NCBI GenBank assembly: GCA_900317055.1
Contig: ONFF01000003.1
Coordinates: 1 to 64,000 of the forward strand
Length of the DNA stretch: 64,000 nucleotides
DNA from: an uncultured Bacteroidales bacterium
Lineage (GTDB): Bacteria; Bacteroidota; Bacteroidia; Bacteroidales; F082
Reading direction: 5' to 3'
In this document: piece by piece, positions 34,232 to 43,300 of the stretch
Numbering within the stretch: position 1 is the stretch's first letter
How the letters are laid out: every line of letters starts with the position of its first letter
Program-made: the position numbers and the translations under genes
The notes under the pieces: model-generated
Databases searched by the model: none
Told to the model about the DNA's origin: nothing
What the model saw: the letters and a program-made list of their open reading frames with translations, nothing else

Positions 34232-35806
34232 ATGTCATTTATTGATGAAATCAACAGGCGACGCACTTTCGCCATTGTCAGCCACCCCGACGCAGGTAAG
34301 ACCACTTTGACTGAAAAACTGCTGCTTTATGGCGGTGCCATTCAGGTGGCAGGAGCCGTAAAGTCGAACAAGATTCGCAAGACCGCCACTTCCGACTGGA
34401 TGGAAATCGAGCGGCAGCGTGGTATCTCTGTGGCTACCTCAGTGATGGGCTTTGATTATAAGGATATCAAAATCAATATCTTGGATACCCCTGGCCATAA
34501 GGACTTCGCCGAAGACACTTTTCGCACATTGACTGCCGTTGACAGTGTTATCGTAGTCATTGATGCAGCTAAAGGCGTTGAGTCGCAGACGGAGAAATTG
34601 GTTGAGGTATGCCGTATGAGGAATACCCCCATCATCGTTTTCATCAATAAGATGGACCGACCTGGCATGGATCCCTTCGAACTGTTGGATGAAATCGAGC
34701 AGAAACTGAACATACGACTCACACCGTTGAGCTGGCCTATCAACAGTGGCCCGAAGTTCAAGGGTGTGTATAGCATCTATGACAAGAGCCTCTATCTTTT
34801 CAACTCCGACAAGCAGCACATCACCGAAGGCATCGCTTTCGATGACCTCAACAATCCTGATCTGGACAAGATGATTGGCGAGGATGCCGAGACTTTGCGC
34901 AACGAGACCGAACTGGTGCAAGGTGTCTACAATGAGTTTACGCGAGAAGCCTATCTGAACGGCGACATCTGCCCTGTGTTTTTCGGCTCGGCCTTGAATA
35001 ATTTTGGTGTGAAGGAATTGTTGGATTGTTTCATCGAGATTGCCCCTACGCCTATTGGCCGTGATACGGTGGAACGCCGTATTGAGCCGACGGAGGAGAA
35101 GTTTACGGGCTTTGTCTTCAAGATTCACGCCAACATGGACCCCAACCACCGCGACCGTATCGCTTTTGTGCGTGTAGTATCGGGCCGCTTTGAGCGCAAC
35201 AAGAACTACTTCCATGTGCGCCAACGCCGTGAGTTGAAGTTCTCCAATCCTACAGCTTTCATGGCGCAGAAAAAGTCGGTTCTCGATGAAGCCTATCCTG
35301 GTGATATTGTGGGTCTTTATGATGCTGGCAACTTCAAGATTGGCGACACTTTGACTGAGGGCGAAATCCTCAACTATAAAGGTATCCCTAGCTTCTCGCC
35401 TGAGCAGTTCCGCTATGTCGAGAACGCCGACCCGATGAAGTCGAAGCAGCTGGCCAAGGGCTTGGAGCAGCTCACGGATGAAGGTGTGGCACAGCTCTTT
35501 ACGGGCAAGATGACGGGCCGTAAGATTATTGGTACGGTGGGCGAATTGCAGTTTGAGGTCATCCAATACCGCTTGCTACATGAATACAATGCCTCTTGTC
35601 GCTACGAGCCCATTTCGCTCTACAAGACCGCTTGGATAACCAGCACGAACGAGGCCCAGCTCGCCGACTTCAAGATGCGCAAAGCCTTGAATCTGGCAGA
35701 GGACAAAGAGGGTAGGGATGTCTTCTTGGCCGAGTCGCCCTATGCCTTGCAAATGGCAATGGAGAAATATCCTGACATCGAGTTCCATTTCACCTCGGAG
35801 TTTTAG
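34232..35806 (+). CDS. prfC: Peptide chain release factor 3
   Basis: The product has 524 residues. The start at 34232 gives [20 protein letters not shown]. GTPase motifs are the P-loop [13 protein letters not shown], the RGIS switch, [12 protein letters not shown] and the NKMD box. Domain order matches RF3: G domain, then ATFTG-type beta-barrel regions and the C-terminal [16 protein letters not shown]3 is the GTPase that releases RF1/RF2 from the ribosome after termination. It follows a tRNA and its terminator; no TAnnTTTG element lies between, so it may depend on read-through from the tRNA promoter. Confidence 0.96.
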   Translation: MSFIDEINRRRTFAIVSHPDAGKTTLTEKLLLYGGAIQVAGAVKSNKIRKTATSDWMEIERQRGISVATSVMGFDYKDIKINILDTPGHKDFAEDTFRTLTAVDSVIVVIDAAKGVESQTEKLVEVCRMRNTPIIVFINKMDRPGMDPFELLDEIEQKLNIRLTPLSWPINSGPKFKGVYSIYDKSLYLFNSDKQHITEGIAFDDLNNPDLDKMIGEDAETLRNETELVQGVYNEFTREAYLNGDICPVFFGSALNNFGVKELLDCFIEIAPTPIGRDTVERRIEPTEEKFTGFVFKIHANMDPNHRDRIAFVRVVSGRFERNKNYFHVRQRRELKFSNPTAFMAQKKSVLDEAYPGDIVGLYDAGNFKIGDTLTEGEILNYKGIPSFSPEQFRYVENADPMKSKQLAKGLEQLTDEGVAQLFTGKMTGRKIIGTVGELQFEVIQYRLLHEYNASCRYEPISLYKTAWITSTNEAQLADFKMRKALNLAEDKEGRDVFLAESPYALQMAMEKYPDIEFHFTSEF

Positions 35807-35836
35807 TGACCAAGCCTCCCATGTCATTCCCGTTAG

Positions 35837-35892
35837 CCTCCTATGTCATTCCTACGAGGGTGTGCGCGTGGCAGCTTGGAATCTATAGGAGG
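35837..35892 (+). repeat. Covarying-arm hairpin repeat, copy A
   Basis: CCTCCTATGTCATTCC pairs with GGAATCTATAGGAGG around a 25-base loop; the outer arm CCTCCTAT/ATAGGAGG is perfect and GTC/CT form an internal bulge. A truncated left half of the same element lies at 35814-35830. Confidence 0.85.
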
Positions 35893-35929
35893 CGGTTCAA
35901 AGATGCAAAACCTTAAAAGACGGCCTCAT

Positions 35930-35983
35930 CAGGTATAGATCCCATGCCTTTGCCCACATGCCTCCGTAGGGATGACATCCCTG
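35930..35983 (-). repeat. Covarying-arm hairpin repeat, copy B (inverted)
   Basis: CAGGTATAGATCCC pairs with GGGATGACATCCCTG. It is the family read on the minus strand, with outer arm CAGGTAT/ATCCCTG (one mismatch). Confidence 0.8.
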
Positions 35984-36019
35984 CTGAGGCCTGCATGAAT
36001 ATACACAGCGTAAAAGCCA

Positions 36020-36074
36020 GCTGCCCATGTCATTCCTGAAGAGGTTGGCGGGCAGGCGGGAATCTATGGGCGGC
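36020..36074 (+). repeat. Covarying-arm hairpin repeat, copy C
   Basis: GCTGCCCATGTCATTCC pairs with GGAATCTATGGGCGGC. The inner motif equals copy A while the outer arm differs on both sides (one G-T pair). Copies C-D repeat copies A-B with a period of about 183 bases. Confidence 0.85.
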
Positions 36075-36110
36075 GGTACAAAGATGTAGAACATGAACGG
36101 ACGGCCTCAG

Positions 36111-36162
36111 AAAGCATAGATCCCATGCCCTCGCTCAGCCTAGCACGGGGATGACATGCTTT
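36111..36162 (-). repeat. Covarying-arm hairpin repeat, copy D (inverted)
   Basis: AAAGCATAGATCCC pairs with GGGATGACATGCTTT; the outer arm AAAGCAT/ATGCTTT is perfect. Confidence 0.85.
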
Positions 36163-36234
36163 CTTCGACCTGCTGGTATGATGTGCATTCATATAGTTTT
36201 TTCACTTTTTTCTTGCACCGATTCAATTATTCCC

Positions 36235-36242
36235 TAATTTTG
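36235..36242 (+). promoter_or_regulatory. Promoter of mscL, -7 TAATTTTG
   Basis: TAnnTTTG with TTG at 36213-36215 as -33, a 19-base gap, the spacing usual for Bacteroidota. The ATG is 80 bases further on, so the leader is long. Confidence 0.65.
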
Positions 36243-36322
36243 CGGTGATAAACAGTTAAACAATTGACTACGTCGAATTATCATTTCAACAATTAAACAA
36301 TCAACAATTAAACATCATTGCA

Positions 36323-36745
36323 ATGGGATTTTTCAAAGAATTCAAGGAATTTGCCGTTAAAGGCAATGTAATGGACATGGCTGTCGGTGTCATCATCGGC
36401 GGCGCGTTCGGCAAAATCGTCACCTCTTTGGTGAACGACATCATCATGCCGTTGATCAGCAAGGCAACGGGTGGCGTGAGCTTTACTGACCTCTTCGTCA
36501 ATCTTACAAATGATGAGAAATTTGCGACACTTAAAGCTGCCCAAGAAGCTGGCGTTTCGGTGTTCGCTTGGGGTCAATTTGTTCAGAATATCATAGATTT
36601 TCTGATCATTGCATTGTGCATCTTCCTGATGATTAAGGCTATCAACAAGGCTAAGAAAAAGGAAGAACCAGCACCTGAAGCTCCCAAAGGCCCAAGTCAA
36701 GAGGAACTCCTCACCGAAATCCGTGATTTGCTGAAGAACAAGTGA
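36323..36745 (+). CDS. mscL: Large-conductance mechanosensitive channel
   Basis: The product has 140 residues. The N-terminal helix and first membrane segment are typical: [37 protein letters not shown]. The second segment ([21 protein letters not shown]) and a charged C-terminal helix follow, interrupted by the usual proline-rich linker ([11 protein letters not shown]). MscL forms a pentamer in the inner membrane and opens under high tension to release solutes during osmotic downshock. It is a single-gene unit with its own promoter and terminator. Confidence 0.96.
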   Translation: MGFFKEFKEFAVKGNVMDMAVGVIIGGAFGKIVTSLVNDIIMPLISKATGGVSFTDLFVNLTNDEKFATLKAAQEAGVSVFAWGQFVQNIIDFLIIALCIFLMIKAINKAKKKEEPAPEAPKGPSQEELLTEIRDLLKNK

Positions 36746-36767
36746 TCTTTGGCTCGTCTTAGAATGA

Positions 36768-36804
36768 AAAGCATCCACCTAGACTAAAGGTGGGTGCTTT
36801 TTTT
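36768..36804 (+). terminator. Rho-independent terminator after mscL
   Basis: AGCATCCACCT pairs with AGGTGGGTGCT, followed by seven T. The REP-like palindrome at 36805 abuts it. Confidence 0.9.
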
Positions 36805-36832
36805 GCGGTCCCAGAGCCTGTCGCAGGGCCGC
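36805..36832. repeat. REP-like palindrome, copy after mscL
   Basis: GCGGTCCC and AGGGCCGC flank the core AGAGCCTGTCGC. It is the same family as 17101-17124 and 63457-63480, and could also fold as a second terminator. Confidence 0.75.
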
Positions 36833-36848
36833 TTTTAGAAAAAAACAC

Positions 36849-36856
36849 TACATTTG
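36849..36856 (+). promoter_or_regulatory. -7 element TACATTTG of the T9SS type B gene
   Basis: It matches TAnnTTTG, 20 bases before the ATG. Confidence 0.6.
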
Positions 36857-36876
36857 CATTCTCAAACGGTCGTACT

Positions 36877-39138
36877 ATGAAGCGTAAACTGTTGCTCATA
36901 TTGGGATTTCTCTTTTGCCTTGCCTTTTCCGCGAAGGCAACCCACCAGCGTGCGGCCGAAATCACCTATACCTGGCTCGGCGGCAATGCCTATGAGTTTA
37001 CGCTGACCTGCTACACTTATACTCCTAGCCCTGCTGGTCTTCAGCGAGATTCCTTGCTTGTTCAATGGGGTGACGGCTCCGAGGAATTTATTCCCCGCGT
37101 GGTGCTGCAAAACTTGGGCGAAGATTATACGCTCAATGTCTACAAACAAATCCACAACTTCTCAACTTCGGGCACTTATACTATCAGTATGGAGGATGCC
37201 AACCGTAATTTCGGCGTCGTCAATGTGCCTAACTCGGTGATGGTGCCCATGCATATCGAGACGGAATTGGTCATTAATCCGTTTTTGGGCTACAACAATT
37301 CGGTGCAGTTGCTCAATGCGCCTGTCGACAAGGGCTGCGTGGGCAAGCTCTACCTGCATAATCCTTCTGCCTACGACCCCGATGGCGACAGTTTGAGCTA
37401 TAAACTCGTTACCTGCAAAGGACAAGATGGTATTGAAATCGCAGGCTACACATTCCCTCAAGCCTCGCAATCTTTTGACATTGACCCGCTCACAGGTGAA
37501 TTGCGCTGGGAAAACCCAGTTATGCAAGGCGAATACAATGTGGCTTTCATGGTGGAAGAGTGGCGTCATGGAGTGAAGATAGGCTTTGTCGTCCGTGATA
37601 TGCAGATCCTGATTTCGAATTGCAGCAACAATTTGCCTGAAATCCAGTGTGATGATCAGTATTGTCTTGTGGCTGGCCAGCAGTTGGACTTCATCATCTC
37701 TGCTTCCGACCCTGATGGCGACAATGTCAGCCTATCTGCTTCTGGTGCGCCTTTGGAAGTGGCGGTAAGCCCTGCTTTACTCAACCCTCCGACAGCTTTC
37801 GGCTTGCAGCCTCAGATGGAGTTCCTCTGGAACACCAACTATGCCCATATCCGCAATACGCCGTATCAGTTGGTCATTCATGCCAAGGACGATGACGCTC
37901 CTGTCAGCTTGACCAATGTCAAGACATTGACTATCAATGTGATGGCTCCCAAGGTTCAAAATCTTACCGCCGAAGTGCATGGTCATGATGTAACCTTGTC
38001 GTGGCTGACTTATCCATGCTCTAATGCTGTGGCTTTGCTTGTTTATCGCAAGGCGGGCTGCGATAGCTATGAGCCTGATGAATGCGAGACGGGCATCCGC
38101 GAGGGTTACCAGTTGCTTGCCACCCTCGACAACCCTTCGATGGTTGACTACACCGACCGTGACCTACCTCAAGGCATGGAATACGAATACCGTATTGTGG
38201 CTCGATTCCCCGATGGAGCCATGAGTATGGTCAGTGATGCGGCTTGTGTGACATTGAAAAACGACAGCCCGCTGATGACCCATGTCACAAACGACAGTAT
38301 TGACCTTGTCTCGGGTCAGGTTGTCACCTGTTGGGCAAAACCAAAAGAAATTGATGACCAGTATGTTGCGCCTTTTAGCTATGCTTTGACTCGCGTCCTT
38401 GACGGCGAGACTGCTGTCGTTTATGAAGGTGCCGACACGACCTTCCTCGATGCAACGGTGGATTTGGCGGAGCACACCTTATTAATATATAAGGTGGAGA
38501 TGCGTGATGCCCAGCACCAATTAATGGGGACGAGTGCGACAGCTTCAGCCGTCATGCTATCGGTGAGCGGAACCAATGATGAAGCCTTGCTCACTTGGAC
38601 CGAAGCTGTGCCTTGGATTGTGGACAGCACCCAGGTCTTCAAGGAAAAGGACAACCATTTCGTGAGGATTGCTTCAGTGACGGACATGGCCTATACCGAC
38701 ACCGATGTGGAAAGCGACGGGACCTATCGCTATTATGTTCGCACCTATGGACATTACACAATGGATGGTATTGTCAGGCCATTGGTCAACTATTCCGCCA
38801 TTAAGACGGTGCGCATCGGACATGAAGAGCCGATGGAAGAGTTTTCCTACACATTACCCAATGTCTTCACTCCCAATGGTGATGGCTATAATGACATTTT
38901 TGAACCCAAAGTGACCGGTGCCGATATGATTGTCAGTGCCAAAACGGTCATCTTCAACCGTTGGGGCAACATCCTCTGCGATACCGACGATCCACTCATC
39001 CAATGGGATGGCAAGAGCAAGCAAACTAAGATGGACTGCCCGTCTGGCACATATTTTTATGTTTGCGATATCACCTATCAAGGCGAAGCAGGGGAGGAGG
39101 CACTGCATTTGCAGGGGTCGATTACCATTGTCCGTTAA
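36877..39138 (+). CDS. Secreted protein with T9SS type B (CHU_C) sorting domain
   Basis: The product has 753 residues. The start at 36877 gives a signal peptide (MKRKLLLILGFLFCLAFSAKA) followed by THQRAAEITYTWLGGNAYEFTLTCYTY, the N-terminal pattern of gliding-motility-associated surface proteins. Cadherin- or PKD-like segments (YDPDGDSLSYKL, SDPDGDNVSLSAS) and fibronectin-like modules follow. Residues ~658-753 form a type B sorting domain: PNVFTPNGDGYNDIFEP, VIFNRWGN, CPSGTYFYVCDITYQG. Unlike the type A cargo elsewhere in the window, type B proteins use a dedicated branch of the T9SS. The role is probably adhesion or motility; no enzyme motif was found. Confidence 0.87.
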   Translation: MKRKLLLILGFLFCLAFSAKATHQRAAEITYTWLGGNAYEFTLTCYTYTPSPAGLQRDSLLVQWGDGSEEFIPRVVLQNLGEDYTLNVYKQIHNFSTSGTYTISMEDANRNFGVVNVPNSVMVPMHIETELVINPFLGYNNSVQLLNAPVDKGCVGKLYLHNPSAYDPDGDSLSYKLVTCKGQDGIEIAGYTFPQASQSFDIDPLTGELRWENPVMQGEYNVAFMVEEWRHGVKIGFVVRDMQILISNCSNNLPEIQCDDQYCLVAGQQLDFIISASDPDGDNVSLSASGAPLEVAVSPALLNPPTAFGLQPQMEFLWNTNYAHIRNTPYQLVIHAKDDDAPVSLTNVKTLTINVMAPKVQNLTAEVHGHDVTLSWLTYPCSNAVALLVYRKAGCDSYEPDECETGIREGYQLLATLDNPSMVDYTDRDLPQGMEYEYRIVARFPDGAMSMVSDAACVTLKNDSPLMTHVTNDSIDLVSGQVVTCWAKPKEIDDQYVAPFSYALTRVLDGETAVVYEGADTTFLDATVDLAEHTLLIYKVEMRDAQHQLMGTSATASAVMLSVSGTNDEALLTWTEAVPWIVDSTQVFKEKDNHFVRIASVTDMAYTDTDVESDGTYRYYVRTYGHYTMDGIVRPLVNYSAIKTVRIGHEEPMEEFSYTLPNVFTPNGDGYNDIFEPKVTGADMIVSAKTVIFNRWGNILCDTDDPLIQWDGKSKQTKMDCPSGTYFYVCDITYQGEAGEEALHLQGSITIVR

Positions 39139-39179
39139 AACATGTAGAGACGTGCCATGGCGCGTCTCTACATGTTTTT
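39139..39179. terminator. Bidirectional terminator, GTAGAGACG palindrome
   Basis: AACATGTAGAGACG pairs with CGTCTCTACATGTT, then T-run; it reads as a terminator in both directions, between the type B gene and gap. The core GTAGAGACG/CGTCTCTAC also occurs at 56737-56764. Confidence 0.88.
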
Positions 39180-39213
39180 GGGGGATTTCTTGGCCGTAGG
39201 CCAATCCTATGAA

Positions 39214-40221
39214 TCAATATTTCATCATCTCGATGAGGTCGACCATGCGGTTGGAATAACCCCACTCATTGTCGTACCATGACATGATCTTCACCATCTT
39301 GCCCATCACCATGGTGCTTTGGGCATCGAAGATGCTGCTGTGCGGGTTGTGGATGACGTCGCAGCTCACGATGGGATCCTCGGTGTATTCGAGAATACCT
39401 TTCATCGGGCCTTCGGCGGCTTCCTTCATGGCGGCATTGATCTCTTCCTTCGTGGCTTCGGTCTTCAGCGTACAGACGAGGTCGACAAGTGAACCAGTCG
39501 GCGTAGGAACGCGAACGGCAATGCCGTCGAGCTTGCCATTCAGTTCGGGGATGACGATACCCACAGCTTTGGCGGCGCCAGTGGTGGTCGGGATCTGTGA
39601 CATGGCGGCGCTACGGGCACGGCGAAGGTCACTGTGAGGACCGTCGAGAATGACTTGGTCGTTGGTGTAGCTGTGGATGGTGGTGATGTAGCCCTGCTCG
39701 ATGCCGAAGCGGTCGTTCAACACCTTGGCGACGGGAGCCAGGCAGTTGGTGGTGCAGGAAGCGTTGCTGACGCATTCCACCTCGTCGGTCAGGTCGTTGT
39801 TGTTCACGCCAACCACTATGGTGGCATCGATGGCGTCCTTTGAGGGAGCGGAGAGGATGACCTTCTTGGCACCAGCCTTAAGATGGTCGCCATAGCCGCC
39901 CTTGCTGCTTTCCTTCGAGCGGAACACGCCAGTGGATTCAACCACGACATCGGGAGTCTTGCTCCACTTGATGTTCAGCGGTGAACGCTCAGCCGTGACG
40001 GGGATACGCACGCCGTTGACGATGAGAGCAGTCTCATCATATTCCACAGTGCCAGGGAACTTGCCCTGCGTGGAGTCGTATTTCAACAAGTGGGCCAGCA
40101 CCTTGGTGCTTGTCAGGTCGTTGACACCCACGATTTCAAGATTCGGACGTTCGCAAATGATGCGGAACACATTGCGGCCAATGCGGCCGAAACCATTGAT
40201 ACCTACTTTAATTTTTTCCAT
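39214..40221 (-). CDS. gap: Glyceraldehyde-3-phosphate dehydrogenase
   Basis: The product has 335 residues. The start at 40221 gives MEKIKVGINGFGRIGRNVFR with the NAD-binding motif; the upstream extension is not coding. The catalytic Cys156 is in SNASCTTNC and the histidine in TTIHSYTNDQ. The Asp/Asn after VGVND suggests NAD preference. It oxidises glyceraldehyde-3-phosphate in glycolysis. It diverges from the PEP-synthase-like gene, and the two promoters lie 33 bases apart. Confidence 0.97.
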   Translation of the reverse strand: MEKIKVGINGFGRIGRNVFRIICERPNLEIVGVNDLTSTKVLAHLLKYDSTQGKFPGTVEYDETALIVNGVRIPVTAERSPLNIKWSKTPDVVVESTGVFRSKESSKGGYGDHLKAGAKKVILSAPSKDAIDATIVVGVNNNDLTDEVECVSNASCTTNCLAPVAKVLNDRFGIEQGYITTIHSYTNDQVILDGPHSDLRRARSAAMSQIPTTTGAAKAVGIVIPELNGKLDGIAVRVPTPTGSLVDLVCTLKTEATKEEINAAMKEAAEGPMKGILEYTEDPIVSCDVIHNPHSSIFDAQSTMVMGKMVKIMSWYDNEWGYSNRMVDLIEMMKY

Positions 40222-40259
40222 TGTTATCGAGTTTAAATGTTCATTTTTAATCGAAGCGG

Positions 40260-40267
40260 CAAAATTA
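40260..40267 (-). promoter_or_regulatory. -7 element of gap
   Basis: The minus strand reads TAATTTTG, 38 bases before the gap start. Confidence 0.6.
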
Positions 40268-40300
40268 CGATTTTCGCAGGAATTTTCGTGCATTTTTCCT

Positions 40301-40308
40301 TATTTTTG
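40301..40308 (+). promoter_or_regulatory. -7 element TATTTTTG of the PEP-synthase-like gene
   Basis: It matches TAnnTTTG, 20 bases before the ATG at 40329. Confidence 0.6.
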
Positions 40309-40328
40309 CAAACCTTATTGAATTGGAT

Positions 40329-43300
40329 ATGTCAGAAACCTTCAAATCACAAGCCCTAGCGGCCAATCTGGCTCAGACCAGATATAAAGATATCTTCATT
40401 CCTGAAGAACACCAACACTTTATTTCCCTGTCAGCCAAATATTTTGGCATCAACAAGCGAGCCAAGGAGTGTATCACTGAATACCATCACCCGCTCTCGA
40501 ACCACACTTTCGTGACCGAGGAATTGCGCAAGATGCTCATGGACGACTTTTGGTTCTACACCCGCGAAGACATTCCCGCGGATGCTTTAAACATCCCTTT
40601 GGAGATGATGCACAGCCTGATGAAGCCTGAAGTGGCGCCTAAGTTGCGGCTTAATATCATCATCACTTTGATGGAATTCGCCAACAAAGTGATTTCCGAG
40701 TCTCCGAAACATGCTGAATTGATTACTTTGGTATTCAACATTTTAAATGATGCTTTTGAAGGAGTGAAGGTCCTTGAGCCTGCGGTCGCTGAGCATGGTC
40801 GAAGTGTCGAAGAGCCGACTGGCAACAAAGAAGTGTTCATCTTGGCCACCAAACACGCAGGTCGCTATCTTGACAAGGTAGCCCAAGACGAGCGTTTTCA
40901 AACGCAAGCTTGCGATTTGTTACGAAAGATGCTGAAGGAGAACTACCGCTATTGGCAAGAGACTTCTCAGGTGGAAAACTGGGTGGAGAGCAAGAAGTCG
41001 CTACTGAATGAGGAGGAAATCCAAACTGTTTGCAAAGAAATCGGCAAACCCTATTTCGACCAGCTGGATGCCGATTTGGCTGCCACCGACACTTGGGAGA
41101 AGCTGACCGAAATGCCTCATTTTGAGCAGGTGGCCAAGCGCTTCACCGAGTCGGAGAAGGCCTTCCCGCATTTCATCACCAAGTTCCATTATGTGTTTTT
41201 CCTCCTGCATTTGCCAGGCATGGAGAATCAGCGAGAACGCCTGATATGGAACATGGACCGCATGATGCGCGACGCCATCGATGAGATGCCTCAAGATGAC
41301 TTGATTCCCTTCATCGACACGATTTTTGGCTTGGCTGAAGAATTGCGCAAGGATTACATGTCGGCTGTGCTGGATTTCCAACAGACCTTAGGCATGAAAA
41401 TCATCGATGTGGACCAAACAGAACAGAAGGAGATCGTCAATTACTTTGAGAAGAAACTCATCGCTTTCGGTTTTGTCACACCGGGCAATGTGTTTGTCGG
41501 AGAGGATTGGCAACTCTCTGTGGATGAGAACCATATCAAGAATATTCGCGTTTGGCTTGAGCTAATCGAACATGCCAAGTTGCCGATGGATAAGCTGCTT
41601 TCCGCTTTGATTGTCAACCTGAAATTGGGCGGCATTTTCTTGAGCGATACAGACCTCTTCCAGCGTGAAATAACCAAGATCTTGAATTCCAACATCACAC
41701 CTTATTATAAAAAGGTGAAGCAATTGACGCGCATTTTCCCCGTCTATTTCAATGAAATCGGCGCCGAGGGCGAAATCCGCAATGTGACCACCAACATGGA
41801 TGAAATCTCGGGCCGACAGGACCAACTCGTGCATTTCCTCCGCAAGCAAGTGCACACCGAGAGCAACAACACCTTGATTGCCTTGACTTTCGATGTGTTT
41901 AAGTTCTGGAGCGATGGCAATCTTGACCCGCTGAAGCCTATTTTGCCCAATAATGTTTTTGAAAGCATCGACATGGAAAGCACCTGGTTTGTGCCTATTC
42001 ACAACCTTGTACAGACCATGTGCGAAATCTCGTGCCTCAATCCCGAGGATGTGCTAATGCTTTCGCGTGATGATTATGAGAACCTTATCGGTTCTGCTGC
42101 TCGTAGGATTGAATTGGAGGAAGACTTGTATCAGCGTGAGCGTACCCGATTGATGGACATTCGCGACCTGTATGCCTATCTCCGCGAAAAATACAGCTTC
42201 GAGTCGGTCAACATTTTCAGCTCCTTGCGCAGCTTCCCCTTCATCCCCGATGAGGAGATTGATGAGTTCGAAAAAGTCTATAAGGCCAAGGATTTCGGCA
42301 AGTCGTTGACCATGATTTACGCCTTCATGGACAAACTCAAGACTGTGATTTTCAATCCTGAGCAGAGTGAAGGATGGGAAAACATCTACCACAAGCGACA
42401 CATTGCTATCGGTATTCCTTCGATGTATGGCACCTACCGCGAGAACAAGTTTGAGGCCATGGGCTTGACTTTCCGCTTGGAGCGCGTCGCTACCCAACTG
42501 ATGGAAAAAGTTGTTCAAAGCATCAACCTTGACTATATCTCGGAACGCACCCTGAATCAGATCTATAGAATCCTTGAATATTTCCGCGAAGGCCTTGAAC
42601 TTGACGGTATCACCAACCAAAGCTTCAACTCCAAGCTCGACATGTTGCGCTACAGCTTAACCTCGCGAAGCTTCTCTTTCGGTCAGTATATCAACATCTT
42701 CCAGTTCATCGCCGAGGATGTGCGCCGCATCATCATCAAGTACTTCCTGAAGTCGTACGAATACCCGCTAAAGATAGTCATTCCGCAGCTCTTCGACCCT
42801 GATGGGAAACTCAACGAGCGTGAGACCGCTGCTTTGGTCAACACAAAGTCGGAGGAATTCCATCGCGACTTGCTTTCCGATGCCTTCCTGATGCAGCCTT
42901 TGGACAACTTCATCGGTCGTATCCTCAACTCATTGCGCACCATGGAAGCCACCCTCGACCCGAAGCTCATCAGTGATATCATGACCTACAACTCTGAGAT
43001 GCTGGTCAGTCCATTCTGGGAAAGGACTCCCAAGATGGACAACCAAGTCTTCATCGGAAACAAAGCTAATAACCTGAAGAACTTGTATTTGCATGGTATG
43101 CCAGTGCCTCCGGGCTTCGTCATCACCACGGAGACTTTCCGTCGCAATGAGACCATCAACACTATTCCCGAATTGCGCACGGAGATTCACGGCATGATTC
43201 GGAAACACATTGAGGAGTTGGAAAACATCTCGGGTCGCAAGTTTGGCGCTCCTGAGAATCCTTTGCTAGTGTCGGTGCGTTCGGGTACGGCCATCTCCAT

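Noticed and set aside
34439-35566. Open frame of about 375 codons on the minus strand across prfC
   Set aside because: It is antisense to the RF3 core and has no recognisable features.
35897-36094. Short open frame inside the repeat cluster after prfC
   Set aside because: It spans the hairpin repeats and has no coding character.
35807-36183. CRISPR array
   Set aside because: The cluster has repeated units but no regular short repeats with unique spacers; the units are hairpin pairs in opposite orientation.
39189-39203. Terminator of gap (TTGGCC-GTA-GGCCAA)
   Set aside because: The stem is six base pairs and lacks a T-run on the minus strand; the hairpin at 39139-39179 is a better terminator.
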